A stretch of DNA of 41,480 nt from Chloroflexota bacterium (GCA_010092885.1 JAADYX010000103.1:1-41480), one strand, 5' to 3'; shown: positions 1-9,183, counted from the stretch's first letter. Notes: generated from the sequence alone by a model not told the origin. Program-made: numbers and translations.

Positions 1-1
1 C

Positions 2-310
2 AACAGGCGTGACCTAGGCATGTACGGCTCTCGCGGGCAAAATCGGACAGCGGTGCTCGCCCTGAAGCTGGCTGAACTCGGCTGGATGCGGGATATCTCC
101 GGCGAGTGGCCAATCCTACTGCTGGATGAAGTGGCCGCTGAGCTTGATCCGAATCGCCGCCGTTATCTGCTGCAGAGCATCAACCAGGCCGAACAGGTGC
201 TCCTGACAACAACCGAACCCTCCCTGCTTACTGATGCCTTTCTTGAGTCGGCACAGGAATGGCATGTCAAAGCAGGCACGATCACCATCAAGAACGGACA
301 TAACCTGTGA
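2..310 (+). CDS. recF: DNA replication and repair protein RecF, C-terminal fragment
   Basis: The frame is open from the window edge, so only the last ~102 residues are seen. RecF is an SMC/ABC-type ATPase that helps RecO and RecR load RecA at single-strand gaps. Visible are the ABC signature region (RDLGMYGSRGQNRT, matching the RecF pattern RDLG-x-YGSRGQ-x-R) and the Walker B strand followed by the D-loop (ILLLDEVAAELDPNRR). The C-terminal end is of normal length. The stop codon overlaps the GTG start of rlmB by 4 bases (GTGA), so the two genes are probably translationally coupled. Truncation is only due to the window boundary. Confidence 0.93.
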   Translation, partial: NRRDLGMYGSRGQNRTAVLALKLAELGWMRDISGEWPILLLDEVAAELDPNRRRYLLQSINQAEQVLLTTTEPSLLTDAFLESAQEWHVKAGTITIKNGHNL

Positions 311-1059
311 CCATTGAGCATCTTTATGGTAGACGACCGGTGTTGGAGGCCCTGCGTGCCAGACGCAGGACACTGCACGAACTCATGGTGGCCGAAGGAA
401 GTTCCGGCGGCATCATTGAGGAGATCATCACGGCGGCTGAGAAGCAAGGGGTGACGGTGCGTGCTGCACCTTCGGGCTGGTTGGACGACCGTCTCCGCGG
501 CGCTGGCAACCATCAGGGTGTGATGCTGGCAGCAAGCGGCTACCCATACGTTAATCTTGAGGATGTACTCGCTCTGGCCGGGCAGCGTGGAGAACCGCCT
601 TTGGTTTTGCTGCTGGACCTGCTTCAGGATGTACAGAATATCGGTACGCTGCTGCGAACAGCGGAGGCCGTTGGGGTGCATGGCGTTGTCATTCAGGAGC
701 GACGGTCAGCCCGGGTAACACCAGCCGTGGTTAGTGCCTCATCGGGCGCTGTGGAGCACCTGCGGGTGGCACAGGTGACCAATCTGGTCAACACGATGGG
801 TGATCTGAAGGAGCAAAGCGATATCTGGATCGCGGGACTGGATCAGAGCGAGGGTGCGCAGCGCTTTGACCGGGCCAACCTAAAGGGCGCGATGGGGTTG
901 GTGGTCGGCAGTGAGGGGAGCGGCCTGCGGCGTCTGGTGCGCGAGACCTGCGACTATCTGATCTACCTGCCAATGCGCGGATCAATCGCCAGCTTGAACG
1001 CTGCAACGGCTGGCAGCATCGCTCTCTATGAACTCTGGCGCGCGCGCGATTTCAGTTGA
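307..1059 (+). CDS. rlmB: 23S rRNA (guanosine-2'-O)-methyltransferase RlmB (SpoU/TrmH family)
   Basis: This SpoU-family (SPOUT, trefoil-knot) methyltransferase probably 2'-O-methylates 23S rRNA G2251 using S-adenosylmethionine. The 250-residue length fits RlmB. An N-terminal L30e-like substrate-binding domain (about 1-75, starting EHLYGRRPVLEAL) is followed by the three SpoU motifs: motif 1 at 104-119 (DLLQDVQNIGTLLRTAE), motif 2 at 198-207 (LVVGSEGSGL) and motif 3 at 220-235 (YLPMRGSIASLNAATA). The GTG start lies inside the recF stop and has no better competitor. Its last 34 bases overlap tail to tail with the gene on the opposite strand. A paralogue acting on another RNA (TrmH-like) cannot be excluded. 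Confidence 0.93.
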   Translation: MTIEHLYGRRPVLEALRARRRTLHELMVAEGSSGGIIEEIITAAEKQGVTVRAAPSGWLDDRLRGAGNHQGVMLAASGYPYVNLEDVLALAGQRGEPPLVLLLDLLQDVQNIGTLLRTAEAVGVHGVVIQERRSARVTPAVVSASSGAVEHLRVAQVTNLVNTMGDLKEQSDIWIAGLDQSEGAQRFDRANLKGAMGLVVGSEGSGLRRLVRETCDYLIYLPMRGSIASLNAATAGSIALYELWRARDFS

Positions 1060-1508
1060 AGCCAGCCAAGAGCGAGCGCAGCCGCTCCGCTGCTGAGCGA
1101 AAGTGCAGCCCAGGCCCCCGCACTCCCCGGGAAGGCCATGCGTGGGTCGACGGCGTTTACCAGCGGATCGGAAGACCGCATCCACACGATTGTCTGGTCG
1201 CCCTGCCCCTCTATATGTGACAGGGCGCGGCGTGTGACGGCCTGCTGGCCGCTGATGGTAGTCCCAACAGGCGGTGCGGGGAAACTGTAGCGCACAATGT
1301 GTGCCTTCACGGGCCAGCCGAGCGGCGTATCGCTTTGCGTGGTAGTTTGAGTTTCCAGGACGATGCCTTCGACCTGAACCACATCCCCACTCAGATGAAG
1401 CCTGACAGCCGAGGCGCTGCGCCTATAAGTGCTCAATGCAGAACGGGCACTAAGGGCGAGCAGTGCCAGCATCAACAGGATGCTGCTCACGCGGACTGCC
1501 GTCCTCAT
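1026..1508 (-). CDS. DUF3592-like membrane protein
   Basis: This 160-residue protein has a hydrophobic N-terminal segment (about 7-24, SSILLMLALLALSARSAL) and a second one near the C-terminus (about 130-150, AWAALSLSSGAAALALGWLQ), with a beta-rich middle region between them. This arrangement, with a central strand ending in a YSFPAPP stretch and a GQ turn, resembles the DUF3592 family, whose function is unknown. It is the last gene of a minus-strand operon: its ATG overlaps the stop of the FGE-like gene by 4 bases (ATGA). Its own 3' end overlaps rlmB by 34 bases. The domain assignment is by eye and tentative. Confidence 0.75.
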   Translation of the reverse strand: MRTAVRVSSILLMLALLALSARSALSTYRRSASAVRLHLSGDVVQVEGIVLETQTTTQSDTPLGWPVKAHIVRYSFPAPPVGTTISGQQAVTRRALSHIEGQGDQTIVWMRSSDPLVNAVDPRMAFPGSAGAWAALSLSSGAAALALGWLQLKSRARQSS

Positions 1509-2884
1509 GGTGTGTAAACGCAGCGGAAGCCCAGCCCCGCTGAGCGTGAGTCAGGTGCGAAGCGAGAGCGTGCCACACTGTTGAGATCCTCAAGGGATAC
1601 GCCCCAGGCACCGCCTCGGACCACACGCAGCGACCCACTCGCAGGGCCGGTCGGGTCCGTCTGTGCCTCGGATGGATAGCTGCCAAACCAGTCTGCAACC
1701 CATTCGGCGACATTGCCTGCCATATCCAGGGCACCGCTCGGGCTGGCCCCATCAGGAAACGAGCCCACTGGTGCTGTCTGCGCAAAGCCATCCGAAGGAG
1801 CCCCCGGGTTGGTGTTGAACGGGCAGTTCTCATCGCAGAAGTTCGCTGCCTGCGGATCGGGTTCATCGCCCCACGGGTAACGGAAAACCTCACCCGTTTC
1901 CGGATCCCAGCGGGCAGCCATTTCCCATTCAGCTTCAGTTGGCAGGCGTCCGCCTTGCCATTCGCAGTAGGATGCTGCCGCGAACCAATCCACGTTGACC
2001 ACCGGGTAGTCGCTGAAGTCTTCCTCGCCAAAGTAGGGATCGCCATTGTAGCCCGTAGGGGGCACGGGCGGGTCGCATGCTCCCTCATTGACACAGGCCT
2101 GCCATTGTGCGTTGGTGACTTCTGTCCGGTCGAGATCGAACGGCGAGAGTGTCACAGCGTGGGTCGGGCTGGCCACTCCTGAGCCCGGAATGCCCATGGT
2201 GAAGGTGCCGCCCGGGATCGAGATGATGCGGTCATCGCCTGCGGGCTGCTCAGGTGAGGGAGTCAGTGTGTCGGTCGGCACCTCAATATTGATCAGCGGC
2301 GTGGGCGTTACCGTGGCTGTGGGAGTAGCCGTGGAGTTGGGCGGGATCTGCGCAGCCGGTGCCGGTGAGGCCCCCTGTACATTCACCAACGCGTCAAACG
2401 GTGGTGGCAGGGTCCCCGTCAGGGCTGACCATACGGCAACGCCAATCACCGCGAGCAGCAGCCCAATGATGCCGATGCGCGCCAGCGTGAAGCCGCGACG
2501 GACTACCTGTTGTGAACTCGCCGCATCCGGCTTCGGTTGCTCGGAGGGGCGGAGGTCTTCGGGCGTTTTCAGGCCGATGCTGGGGCGTGTCGGCGGCAGC
2601 GGGATCTTCTTCCGGCGCTGGGTCCGGCTGGGTGGCGGGGGCTCAGGGATATCGTCCGGATTCCCCTCACCGATGAAAATGTCTGCCGGACGCCTTTTGC
2701 CGTTCGGCTCTTCCGGTGGGAAGAAGGTTCGGATGACGACACCGTCATCACGAACGGTTTCTAACATGCGCGGTTTGTCAGATTTGCTGTCCGAGTCTTT
2801 GCCAGGCGGTGGGATATACTCACCACCAGCGTAAGCATCGCCCTCTTCGCTTTCAAATTCGGGGCGCATCGGATCCTGGCTCAT
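1505..2884 (-). CDS. Membrane-anchored formylglycine-generating-enzyme-like (SUMF1/FGE-sulfatase domain) protein
   Basis: The 459 residues comprise an acidic, proline-rich cytoplasmic part (1-128), one transmembrane helix (about 131-155, after a VVRR positive patch), a Pro/Thr-rich linker (170-215, PTATVTPTP) and a C-terminal FGE-sulfatase domain (about 220-457). Domain landmarks are IPGGTFTMG, PVVNVDWFAAASYCEW, GGRLPTEAEWEMAARW, MAGNVAEWVADW, VVRGGAW and a final GFRCV. The segment after RGGAW (GVSLEDLNSVARSR) lacks the cysteine pair used by true formylglycine-generating enzymes, so it is more likely a binding or non-sulfatase member, as are most bacterial FGE-fold proteins. It starts 4 bases after the PAS gene's stop and overlaps the next gene by 4. 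Confidence 0.9.
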   Translation of the reverse strand: MSQDPMRPEFESEEGDAYAGGEYIPPPGKDSDSKSDKPRMLETVRDDGVVIRTFFPPEEPNGKRRPADIFIGEGNPDDIPEPPPPSRTQRRKKIPLPPTRPSIGLKTPEDLRPSEQPKPDAASSQQVVRRGFTLARIGIIGLLLAVIGVAVWSALTGTLPPPFDALVNVQGASPAPAAQIPPNSTATPTATVTPTPLINIEVPTDTLTPSPEQPAGDDRIISIPGGTFTMGIPGSGVASPTHAVTLSPFDLDRTEVTNAQWQACVNEGACDPPVPPTGYNGDPYFGEEDFSDYPVVNVDWFAAASYCEWQGGRLPTEAEWEMAARWDPETGEVFRYPWGDEPDPQAANFCDENCPFNTNPGAPSDGFAQTAPVGSFPDGASPSGALDMAGNVAEWVADWFGSYPSEAQTDPTGPASGSLRVVRGGAWGVSLEDLNSVARSRFAPDSRSAGLGFRCVYTP

Positions 2885-2888
2885 TGGT

Positions 2889-3902
2889 TTAGTCTTCCCA
2901 GAGAGGCAGTGTAAAACTGAATGCGTTCATGCTGCCTGTCCGACTGACCACCCAGATTCGCCCACCGTGACGCACGATGGTCTGCTCAGCGATGGCGCAG
3001 GGCATCATATCGAAGATAGCGCCATCCAACGGCAGCGTATCGCCGTGCAGCGCCATGGTGACATGTGCGTTGCGTCCCTTTGCCCGGGCGGTGATGTGCA
3101 GCTCATCGTCCGCGTTGAGATGGCTCATTGCGGCCTCCAACAGCGCGCATAGAGCCGCATGCAGATGAGGCGCAGCGGCCTTTACGGGGGCCAGGTCGTC
3201 GGGCATGTCGAAGATGAATTCGGGGCCTTCGTGGGCCGTCATTTCCTCAGCTTCGATCAAGGCTGTGGCAAAAGCATCCATCAGCAGGATGGGCTCCATG
3301 TGCCAGTGCTCACTGTAGAGCGGATCGGTGTTGTACAGGCGGCGGATGCGCTTCCAGATGGACAGTGCCCGTTGGATGCTCTCATGCACGATGCGTGACA
3401 GGTCGTGCAGTTCAAAGCTCTGCGTGACACCGCGCTCAATGCGTTCCAGCAAAGTTTCGGCATAGCTGGCTGCGAACATCATGGGGCTGTGCATATCATC
3501 CCCGATGACGGTCTGGGCGATCAGGTCAGCCCGCCAGTGGCTGACCTCGCGCAGCATCATAACAATATAGGACGCTTCGCCTGCCTCCATGCGCATCAGC
3601 GTAATACGCAGGCGCCGGTCCGCGGTCATGACCTCATAGGTGTCGTCTTCAATGGCTCCGGTGGACATCATCTGGCAGAAACGCGGCCCGTCGAGGCGGT
3701 CCGGGTGACACAGCGATGCAAAATCATCGCGGTCCAGGCCGAGCATGGTATCTCGTGGATAGCCGAACAGACGTCCAGCTTCATCATTAGCGTAGGAGAC
3801 CATACCGCGGCGGTCTCCAATGACCACCACACCTTCGTCAAGCCGGTCCACTACGGTTTGCCACAGCGATGAATCGATCTGGTCGGGGATGAACGGTAGC
3901 AT
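2889..3902 (-). CDS. PAS domain protein with degenerate histidine-kinase core
   Basis: The 337-residue soluble protein has a PAS domain (about 12-120: DEGVVVIGDRRGMVSYANDE, then LFGYPRDTMLG), a helical dimerisation-like region (about 130-200) and a C-terminal HATPase-like region (about 230-337, with HGGRIWVVSRTG as in the G-box end of kinases). The core looks inactive: at the position of the phosphoacceptor motif (H-E/D-L-R-T-P) it has DDMHSPM, with Asp where His is expected; the N-box reads ALLEAAMSHL, without the Mg-binding Asn; and no DxGxG is seen. It is therefore probably a pseudokinase or signal-binding protein. It heads the operon with the FGE-like and DUF3592-like proteins. A GAGGG ribosome binding site precedes the ATG. 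Confidence 0.82.
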   Translation of the reverse strand: MLPFIPDQIDSSLWQTVVDRLDEGVVVIGDRRGMVSYANDEAGRLFGYPRDTMLGLDRDDFASLCHPDRLDGPRFCQMMSTGAIEDDTYEVMTADRRLRITLMRMEAGEASYIVMMLREVSHWRADLIAQTVIGDDMHSPMMFAASYAETLLERIERGVTQSFELHDLSRIVHESIQRALSIWKRIRRLYNTDPLYSEHWHMEPILLMDAFATALIEAEEMTAHEGPEFIFDMPDDLAPVKAAAPHLHAALCALLEAAMSHLNADDELHITARAKGRNAHVTMALHGDTLPLDGAIFDMMPCAIAEQTIVRHGGRIWVVSRTGSMNAFSFTLPLWED

Positions 3903-3996
3903 AAAATAGCCCTCGCAAACAATAACGGCACGATTGCACGGTCATGATAGCATATCTTAAGGCTTCTCACTCGCATGCACGGTTAGGAATCGCAAA

Positions 3997-4017
3997 CCCC
4001 CGGCTGCTGACCGGGGG
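3997..4017 (-). terminator. Stem-loop terminator after ctaB
   Basis: A perfect 7-bp GC stem (CCCCCGG / CCGGGGG) with a 7-base loop lies 20 bases beyond the ctaB stop. On the minus strand it is followed by only three T residues, so it is a weak intrinsic terminator or a 3' stabilising hairpin. Confidence 0.55.
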
Positions 4018-4037
4018 CTGTTGTTCTGCCGGGGCAT

Positions 4038-4955
4038 TTAGAGGAAGAGCTGTCGGCCCGTTGTGGTCAGGATGATCAGGACAAATACCATGAGGAGAAA
4101 CACATTTGTCGCCACGAAAAGCCGGATGGCATGCTGGCGGCTGGGTGTGCGGATCAGGCGCATGCCCCAACCGAGCATGAACAGGGTCACAAGCGCAACA
4201 GGGATCAGGTAAAACAGACCGAGAGCCGGGTGAGCCGCCAGCACCAAGGTCGCGAACGCCGTGCCCGCGGCATGGATGAAGATCCACCAGGCCGTCTGCC
4301 CTTCTGAGGCAATTACGGGCAGCATCGGTGTTTGAGCGGCTGCGTAATCGTCTTTGTAGTATAGGGCCAGTGCCCAGAAATGGGCCGGGGTCCACAAGAA
4401 GACGAGCAGTGCAAGGATGATGACCCCCGGGTCTGAAGCGGCGCCGACAGCAGCGCCACCCGTCATGACAGCCGCACTGCCCGCCGCACCACCGATGACG
4501 ATGTTGAGCACACTGCGAGGCTTCAGCCAGATGGTGTAGACACCGATGTAGATGGCGGCACCCGCGAAAAGATAGAATGCCATCGGCGCATTAAACGGAA
4601 CGATGAGCATAACAGGAACGACTATCATGGCGATGGAAAGGAGCCACACCATCGGGATCTGCGCAATGCGGCCGCTGGCCACTGGCCGATCCTCAGTACG
4701 GCCCATACGAGTATCCGTGTCGCGCTCAATGATCTGGTTGATGGCAGAAGAGCCACCAGCAGCCAATGCACCGGACACGATCAGTAGCAGCATATCGCCA
4801 AGGGAAGGTAGGCCTCCCGCTCCGAGAAATGCGCCACCAAGCGAGGCCATGACCAACAAAAAGACAATGCGTGCTTTAAATAGAACGGCCAGTGTTTTGA
4901 GTGTGTCAACTAGGCTGTTTTTTGCATCTCCCCTGACGGGAGTTTCCAGACTCAT
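4038..4955 (-). CDS. ctaB: Protoheme IX farnesyltransferase (heme O synthase)
   Basis: This UbiA-family integral membrane enzyme transfers a farnesyl group to heme B to form heme O, needed for heme-copper terminal oxidases. The prenyl-diphosphate binding motif is seen as NQIIERDTDTRMGRTEDRPV, and the second conserved loop as YYKDDYAAAQTPMLPVIASE. Around eight hydrophobic helices are present and the ~305-residue length is normal. A longer reading frame opens at 5057, but the ATG at 4955 is preferred: it has a GGAG 7 bases upstream and begins the usual short N-terminus before KTLAVLFKARI. The gene stands alone, divergent from the HD hydrolase. No cytochrome oxidase genes are in the window. Confidence 0.93.
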   Translation of the reverse strand: MSLETPVRGDAKNSLVDTLKTLAVLFKARIVFLLVMASLGGAFLGAGGLPSLGDMLLLIVSGALAAGGSSAINQIIERDTDTRMGRTEDRPVASGRIAQIPMVWLLSIAMIVVPVMLIVPFNAPMAFYLFAGAAIYIGVYTIWLKPRSVLNIVIGGAAGSAAVMTGGAAVGAASDPGVIILALLVFLWTPAHFWALALYYKDDYAAAQTPMLPVIASEGQTAWWIFIHAAGTAFATLVLAAHPALGLFYLIPVALVTLFMLGWGMRLIRTPSRQHAIRLFVATNVFLLMVFVLIILTTTGRQLFL

Positions 4956-5075
4956 ATGCTGCTCCAGCACGCAGGTATGCGCTATTAGCGAGAGATAGAT
5001 TGCTGCAAGAGATCGCGTTAGTGTGATAATTTTCTCAAAATGGACACAAGGTGTCAAAAAAATAGGAAGGATATC

Positions 5076-5669
5076 ATGATCACCCTATACGATGTTGCCG
5101 CATTCTATGACGATTCAGATCCTGTGCATGACATCAGCCATGTGGAACGGGTTCTCGCTCTGGCGGAACGGATCGCAGCTGCTGAAGGGGCTGATCGCAT
5201 GGTGGTACGCACCGCTGTACTGCTGCATGATGTCAGCCGGGCTGAGGCGGATCATGAGGCTTCAGCCGTAGCATTCGCCCGAGAGTACCTTGCTGGTCAC
5301 GATGTGCACTTCGTCAATCGGGTGGTCCATGCTATTGAAGCACACCGGTTCAGTGGGGGCCCTGCCCCACAGACACTTGAAGCACAGGTTGTCTTCGATG
5401 CAGACAAGCTGGATGCCATCGGGGCTGTGGGCGCTGCCCGCGCGTTTGCCTTCGCCGGGAAGCACGGCACTGCCCTGTGGAAGCCCGTGGCCGGTGAACC
5501 GACCGCCGCGGACCGCATCATCAGTGCGCACCATGAGTATCGCTACAAGCTGGTTCGCATTAAGGAGCGGCTTCATACGATGACAGCCCGTCAGATTGCG
5601 GAGGAGCGGCACAAGTTCATGGCGGCTTTCTTTGAGCAGATGGCACGCGAGATCAGCGGGGAGGTCTGA
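5076..5669 (+). CDS. HD-domain metal-dependent phosphohydrolase
   Basis: The protein of 197 residues is a single HD domain. The metal ligands of the family can be followed: His in DISHVERVLALAERI, the HD pair in TAVLLHDVSR, and the Asp in VVFDADKLDAIGAVGAAR. The overall pattern matches the YedJ/YpgQ-like subgroup of small HD hydrolases, some of which act on nucleotides; the substrate here cannot be told. The ATG at 5076 is chosen because AGGAAGG lies 6 bases upstream. An in-frame ATG at 5040 lacks such a site. The gene is monocistronic, between ctaB (divergent) and pstB (convergent). Confidence 0.85.
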   Translation: MITLYDVAAFYDDSDPVHDISHVERVLALAERIAAAEGADRMVVRTAVLLHDVSRAEADHEASAVAFAREYLAGHDVHFVNRVVHAIEAHRFSGGPAPQTLEAQVVFDADKLDAIGAVGAARAFAFAGKHGTALWKPVAGEPTAADRIISAHHEYRYKLVRIKERLHTMTARQIAEERHKFMAAFFEQMAREISGEV

Positions 5670-5714
5670 GATCAAAAACGGGCACACCCCTGCGGATGCG
5701 CCCGTTGGTTGATC
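5670..5714. terminator. Bidirectional terminator between HD hydrolase and pstB
   Basis: A long near-perfect inverted repeat (GATCAAAAACGGGC at the left, GCCCGTTGGTTGATC at the right, one extra base on the right) flanks a 16-base loop. It lies between two convergent genes and has A-rich and T-containing stem ends on both strands, so it could end transcripts from both the HD gene and the pst operon. Confidence 0.7.
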
Positions 5715-5721
5715 GTGTGGA

Positions 5722-6516
5722 CTAGCCAAAGCGACCGGAGACGTAGTCCTCGGTCTCTTTTTTCTGCGGGTTGGTGAAGATCTGCTCGGTGGGACCGAAC
5801 TCAACCACATGGCCGATGCGAGCATCGGGGTTGCTGCGGTCAATGCTCATAAACGTCGTGTAGTCGGACACACGAGCTGCCTGCTGCATGTTATGCGTCA
5901 CGATCACGATGGTGTAGTCTTCCTTCAGCTCGTGCATCAGCTCCTCAATGCGCAGGGTCGCGATGGGGTCCAATGCGGAAGCAGGCTCGTCCATCAGCAG
6001 GACATCGGGCTGAGTGGCCAAGGCGCGGGCAATGCACAGACGCTGCTGCTGACCACCGGAAAGGGCCAGGCCGTTCTCCTTAAGCTTGTCTTTGACCTCG
6101 TCCCATAGGGCGGCCTGCCGCAGACAGCGCTCAACCAGCTCATCCATGTTGCCCTGGTAGCCGTTGATGCGCGGGCCAAAGGCGACGTTCTCGTAGATTG
6201 TTTTGGGGAACGGATTCGGCTTCTGGAAGACCATGCCAATCCGGCGGCGGACTTCGACCGGGTCGGTGCTGTCATCGTAGATGTTCCGCCCGTCGTAGAT
6301 GATTTTCCCCTCAACGCTGGCACCCGGAATGAGATCGTTCATGCGGTTGAAAGAGCGCAGCACGGTGCTCTTTCCACAGCCGGAAGGGCCGATCAGAGCG
6401 GTGATATGATTGCGCTTGACCTGCAGGTTGATGTTGTCAACAGCCAGTTTGCCGTCGTAGTAGACGCTCAGGCCATCGGTCTCGAATACGTAATCAGTAC
6501 TGCCGTTGGTTGTCAT
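5722..6516 (-). CDS. pstB: Phosphate ABC transporter ATP-binding protein PstB
   Basis: This is the cytoplasmic ATPase of the high-affinity phosphate importer PstSCAB. The 264 residues show Walker A (GPSGCGKST, about 42-50), the Q-loop region ([19 protein letters not shown], typical of PstB), the signature [15 protein letters not shown], Walker B ([13 protein letters not shown]) and the switch His in [16 protein letters not shown]. It is the third gene of pstC-pstA-pstB and starts 13 bases after pstA. No phoU follows, which is a common place for it; the convergent HD gene lies there instead. Confidence 0.97.
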   Translation of the reverse strand: MTTNGSTDYVFETDGLSVYYDGKLAVDNINLQVKRNHITALIGPSGCGKSTVLRSFNRMNDLIPGASVEGKIIYDGRNIYDDSTDPVEVRRRIGMVFQKPNPFPKTIYENVAFGPRINGYQGNMDELVERCLRQAALWDEVKDKLKENGLALSGGQQQRLCIARALATQPDVLLMDEPASALDPIATLRIEELMHELKEDYTIVIVTHNMQQAARVSDYTTFMSIDRSNPDARIGHVVEFGPTEQIFTNPQKKETEDYVSGRFG

Positions 6517-6529
6517 CGGAGTTCCTCCC

Positions 6530-8188
6530 TTACCACTTGATTTCGAACCGGTTGCGTAAGAAGATAGCGATAGCGTTCATGGAAAGCATGATGGCCAACA
6601 GAATGATAATGCCTGCAGCGGCCAGCTGAACGCGGAACGCATCGCCGGGCAGCTGGACCCAGTTATAGATCTGGATGGGCATTACGGTGAACTGGTCCCA
6701 GATTGAGCTGGGCAGGAAGGCGATGAACGTGAACGCACCCATGATGATCAACGGAGCGGTTTCACCGATCGCGCGGCTCAGCGCGAGGATCATGCCTGTC
6801 ATGATACCAGGGAAAGCAATCGGGAAGATGGTCCGCGAAATCACCTGCCATTTCGTAGCACCCAGACCGAATGCCGCCTCACGAATGGAGGGCGGAACTG
6901 CACGGATCGCCTCACGTGAAGCAATAATCACGATAGGCAGGATGAGCAGGGTCATGGTGGCCCCACCAGCCAGCAGGCTGCGGCCAAAGGGCAGATGGAT
7001 CTCCAGCCAGGGAATGCCGAACAGGTTGAATATCCAACCGCCAACGGCACCTTCTTCCACAGGGATGTTGAATGCCTGGACCAGCGGACTCGATGGTCGG
7101 AATGCACCGAAGAATCTGACAAATACCGTTAGACCGAGCATACCATAAACAATCGACGGGACACCCGCCAGATTGTTGATGTTGATGTTGATCAGGTTGG
7201 TCAGCCAGCCACGATTGGCGTACTCTTCCAGGTAGATGGCAGCCCCCACACCCAGTGGGAAGCTGAACAAGGCCGTCAGGCCGATCACGATCACACTGCC
7301 GACGATACCGGAAAGCATGCCTGCTTCACGCGGGCGCCGTGAAGGAAAGTCCGTGATGACCGTTCCCGTTAGTGGGGGGCGGGTGCCAAACAACTCTTCC
7401 AGCTGAGTCTGGTCACCGTCCGGGTCTGCGGCAAAGAACATCAGCGTGCCTTCTTCCAGCACGACAGTCCGGCGGCCCATGCTGGTTTCCAGCGTGATAT
7501 TCTGCTGGACAGACAGTTCCTCTGTGCCGTCATCGCTGGCGATCTGCACTGAGATGGTGGGACCTTCAAAGCTGCGGATTTCGCCGGCGATGCTGCCCTC
7601 GGGTGGCCCAACAAGGATCTCCTGGCCAATAATGAAATCCTGGCGTTCGATGCCAATGACCATCACATGAGCGCTGCCGTCTACGGGGAAGCTCTCCAGT
7701 GTTGCGGGGGTTTCTCCTTCATCCTCGTCGAGAATGACGGTGTCCTCATCGATCTGGATCAGAACCTCGCCATGCTCTGTGTCTAGCACGAGAAATTCGA
7801 GATTGAGGGTATCGCCACCGCGTGTCTCCTCTGTCCTGGTTTCCGTGCCAACGATCTCGCCAGCGATACCCCGGTCAGTCTGCGTACGTGATCCAGCGAT
7901 GCGCTCAAGCGGATCGATCACCGCAACCTCGTTGGCTGTGATCGTGTCGCCAGAGATGTCGCCCGTAACGAGCATGTAGTCACCGGGCAGGTCGTTGAAG
8001 ATACCCTTGACGACTACATCTGTAATGAGTAAGGCGAGCATCACCAGGCCGAACACAGTGGCCAGGATCAGAATGACAAAGAAGATGCGCCCGGCATTCT
8101 CGCGAGCTGAGCGGTTTTCTTTATACGTGCCTACGGCTTCAGCCGCAGGAGCCTGTGTCGTCGGTGTGGTGGTTTCGACGGTGCTCAT
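6530..8188 (-). CDS. pstA: Phosphate ABC transporter permease PstA with a large extracytoplasmic insertion
   Basis: This is a membrane permease of the Pst phosphate importer. At 552 residues it is about twice the usual PstA length. Residues about 33-60 form the first membrane helix. From about 68 to 280 there is an inserted, acidic, strand-rich domain not found in ordinary PstA. The normal sequence resumes with [19 protein letters not shown] and five further helices, including the permease loop [20 protein letters not shown]. The insert contains two similar blocks, each starting IAGEI (about 109 and 201) and followed by beta strands. By topology it should lie outside the membrane, where PstS docks. 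The gene overlaps pstC by 4 bases. Confidence 0.94.
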   Translation of the reverse strand: MSTVETTTPTTQAPAAEAVGTYKENRSARENAGRIFFVILILATVFGLVMLALLITDVVVKGIFNDLPGDYMLVTGDISGDTITANEVAVIDPLERIAGSRTQTDRGIAGEIVGTETRTEETRGGDTLNLEFLVLDTEHGEVLIQIDEDTVILDEDEGETPATLESFPVDGSAHVMVIGIERQDFIIGQEILVGPPEGSIAGEIRSFEGPTISVQIASDDGTEELSVQQNITLETSMGRRTVVLEEGTLMFFAADPDGDQTQLEELFGTRPPLTGTVITDFPSRRPREAGMLSGIVGSVIVIGLTALFSFPLGVGAAIYLEEYANRGWLTNLINININNLAGVPSIVYGMLGLTVFVRFFGAFRPSSPLVQAFNIPVEEGAVGGWIFNLFGIPWLEIHLPFGRSLLAGGATMTLLILPIVIIASREAIRAVPPSIREAAFGLGATKWQVISRTIFPIAFPGIMTGMILALSRAIGETAPLIIMGAFTFIAFLPSSIWDQFTVMPIQIYNWVQLPGDAFRVQLAAAGIIILLAIMLSMNAIAIFLRNRFEIKW

Positions 8189-9183
8189 TCGTACTCCTCC
8201 CGGAAGCGCCGCAGGATGAAGTCACCAATCAGGTTCATGGTGAAGGTCATCAGGAACAGGGTGGCCCCGACTGCATAGATCGACTGGCTGTTGATCGAGC
8301 CAGCAGCGGCATCGCCAAAGCTAACCTGCACGATGAATGCGGTCATCGTCTGGACACTTTCCAACGGGTTAAGTGTCATTTTGGGGGTTGCGCCCGCGGC
8401 AACGGTCACCGCCATTGTCTCCCCGATAGCGCGGGAAATCGCGATCACGAAAGATGCCAGAATGCCACTGAGGGCGGCGGGCACGACAACACGGGTAGCT
8501 GTTTCGAACTGGGTAGCTCCTAGCGCGAATGATCCTTCACGCAGGCTGCGCGGCACTGATCGCATCGCGTCCTCACTGATGGAGGCAACCAGCGGGATGA
8601 TCAGAACGCCAACAACGATTGATGCACTCAATGCGTTGAACAGGTTGATTTCGATTTCCCCGGGGCCGTCCGTCAAACCGAAGGCGGTATTGATGGCCGC
8701 GATGATGCGTTCAAGCTGGGGCGTGATGAAAACGAGAGCGAAATAGCCATAGACAACGGTAGGAATGCCTGAGAGAATCTCCAGCAGGGGTTTGACCGCG
8801 CGCCGCAGCCTGCCGGGCGCATACTCGCTGAGGAAGATGGCGGTTGCCAGACCGACCGGCAGCGCAACCAGGCTGGAGAGCACGGCGATCATGATCGTGC
8901 CGTTGATGAGTGGAAGTATACCAAACTGCGGATTGGACTGCAGCAGAGGTGCCCATTCCGTACCGGTCAGGTATTCACGAAGGGTTACTTCCGGGTTAGC
9001 GGTGAAGAAGGTGATGGCTTCACCAAAGAGTGAGGCAATAATGCCCAGTGTGACGAGGATGGAGAACGCACTGGCTATAAACAGCAGCGCATGCATGACG
9101 CGCTCATACACGTTGCGTGCTGCTTGTGTGCGGAGAAAAGCCAGCGGCCCGCCTCCTCCTGAGTCAATCGGAACATCGGCCAT
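8185..9183 (-). CDS. pstC: Phosphate ABC transporter permease PstC
   Basis: First gene of the pst operon: the second membrane permease of the PstSCAB phosphate importer. The 332 residues contain about six hydrophobic helices, the PstC-typical segment after helix one ([19 protein letters not shown]) and the permease loop [21 protein letters not shown] that contacts PstB. The N-terminal 18 residues are glycine-rich. An AAGGGA ribosome binding site precedes the ATG. A sigma-70-like promoter and, further upstream, a PHO-box-like array are present. The phosphate-binding protein pstS is not adjacent and not in the window. Confidence 0.96.
   Translation of the reverse strand: MADVPIDSGGGGPLAFLRTQAARNVYERVMHALLFIASAFSILVTLGIIASLFGEAITFFTANPEVTLREYLTGTEWAPLLQSNPQFGILPLINGTIMIAVLSSLVALPVGLATAIFLSEYAPGRLRRAVKPLLEILSGIPTVVYGYFALVFITPQLERIIAAINTAFGLTDGPGEIEINLFNALSASIVVGVLIIPLVASISEDAMRSVPRSLREGSFALGATQFETATRVVVPAALSGILASFVIAISRAIGETMAVTVAAGATPKMTLNPLESVQTMTAFIVQVSFGDAAAGSINSQSIYAVGATLFLMTFTMNLIGDFILRRFREEYE

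Noticed and set aside
2088-2834. 248-codon open frame on the plus strand
   Set aside because: Antisense to the FGE-like gene. Its Gly/Val/Ser-rich low-complexity sequence arises from the Pro/Thr linker read in reverse.
1505-2884. True formylglycine-generating enzyme acting on sulfatases
   Set aside because: The catalytic cysteine pair is missing and no sulfatase gene is nearby.
4955-5057. 34-codon N-terminal extension of CtaB
   Set aside because: No homology to heme O synthases, and a better ribosome binding site exists at the internal ATG.
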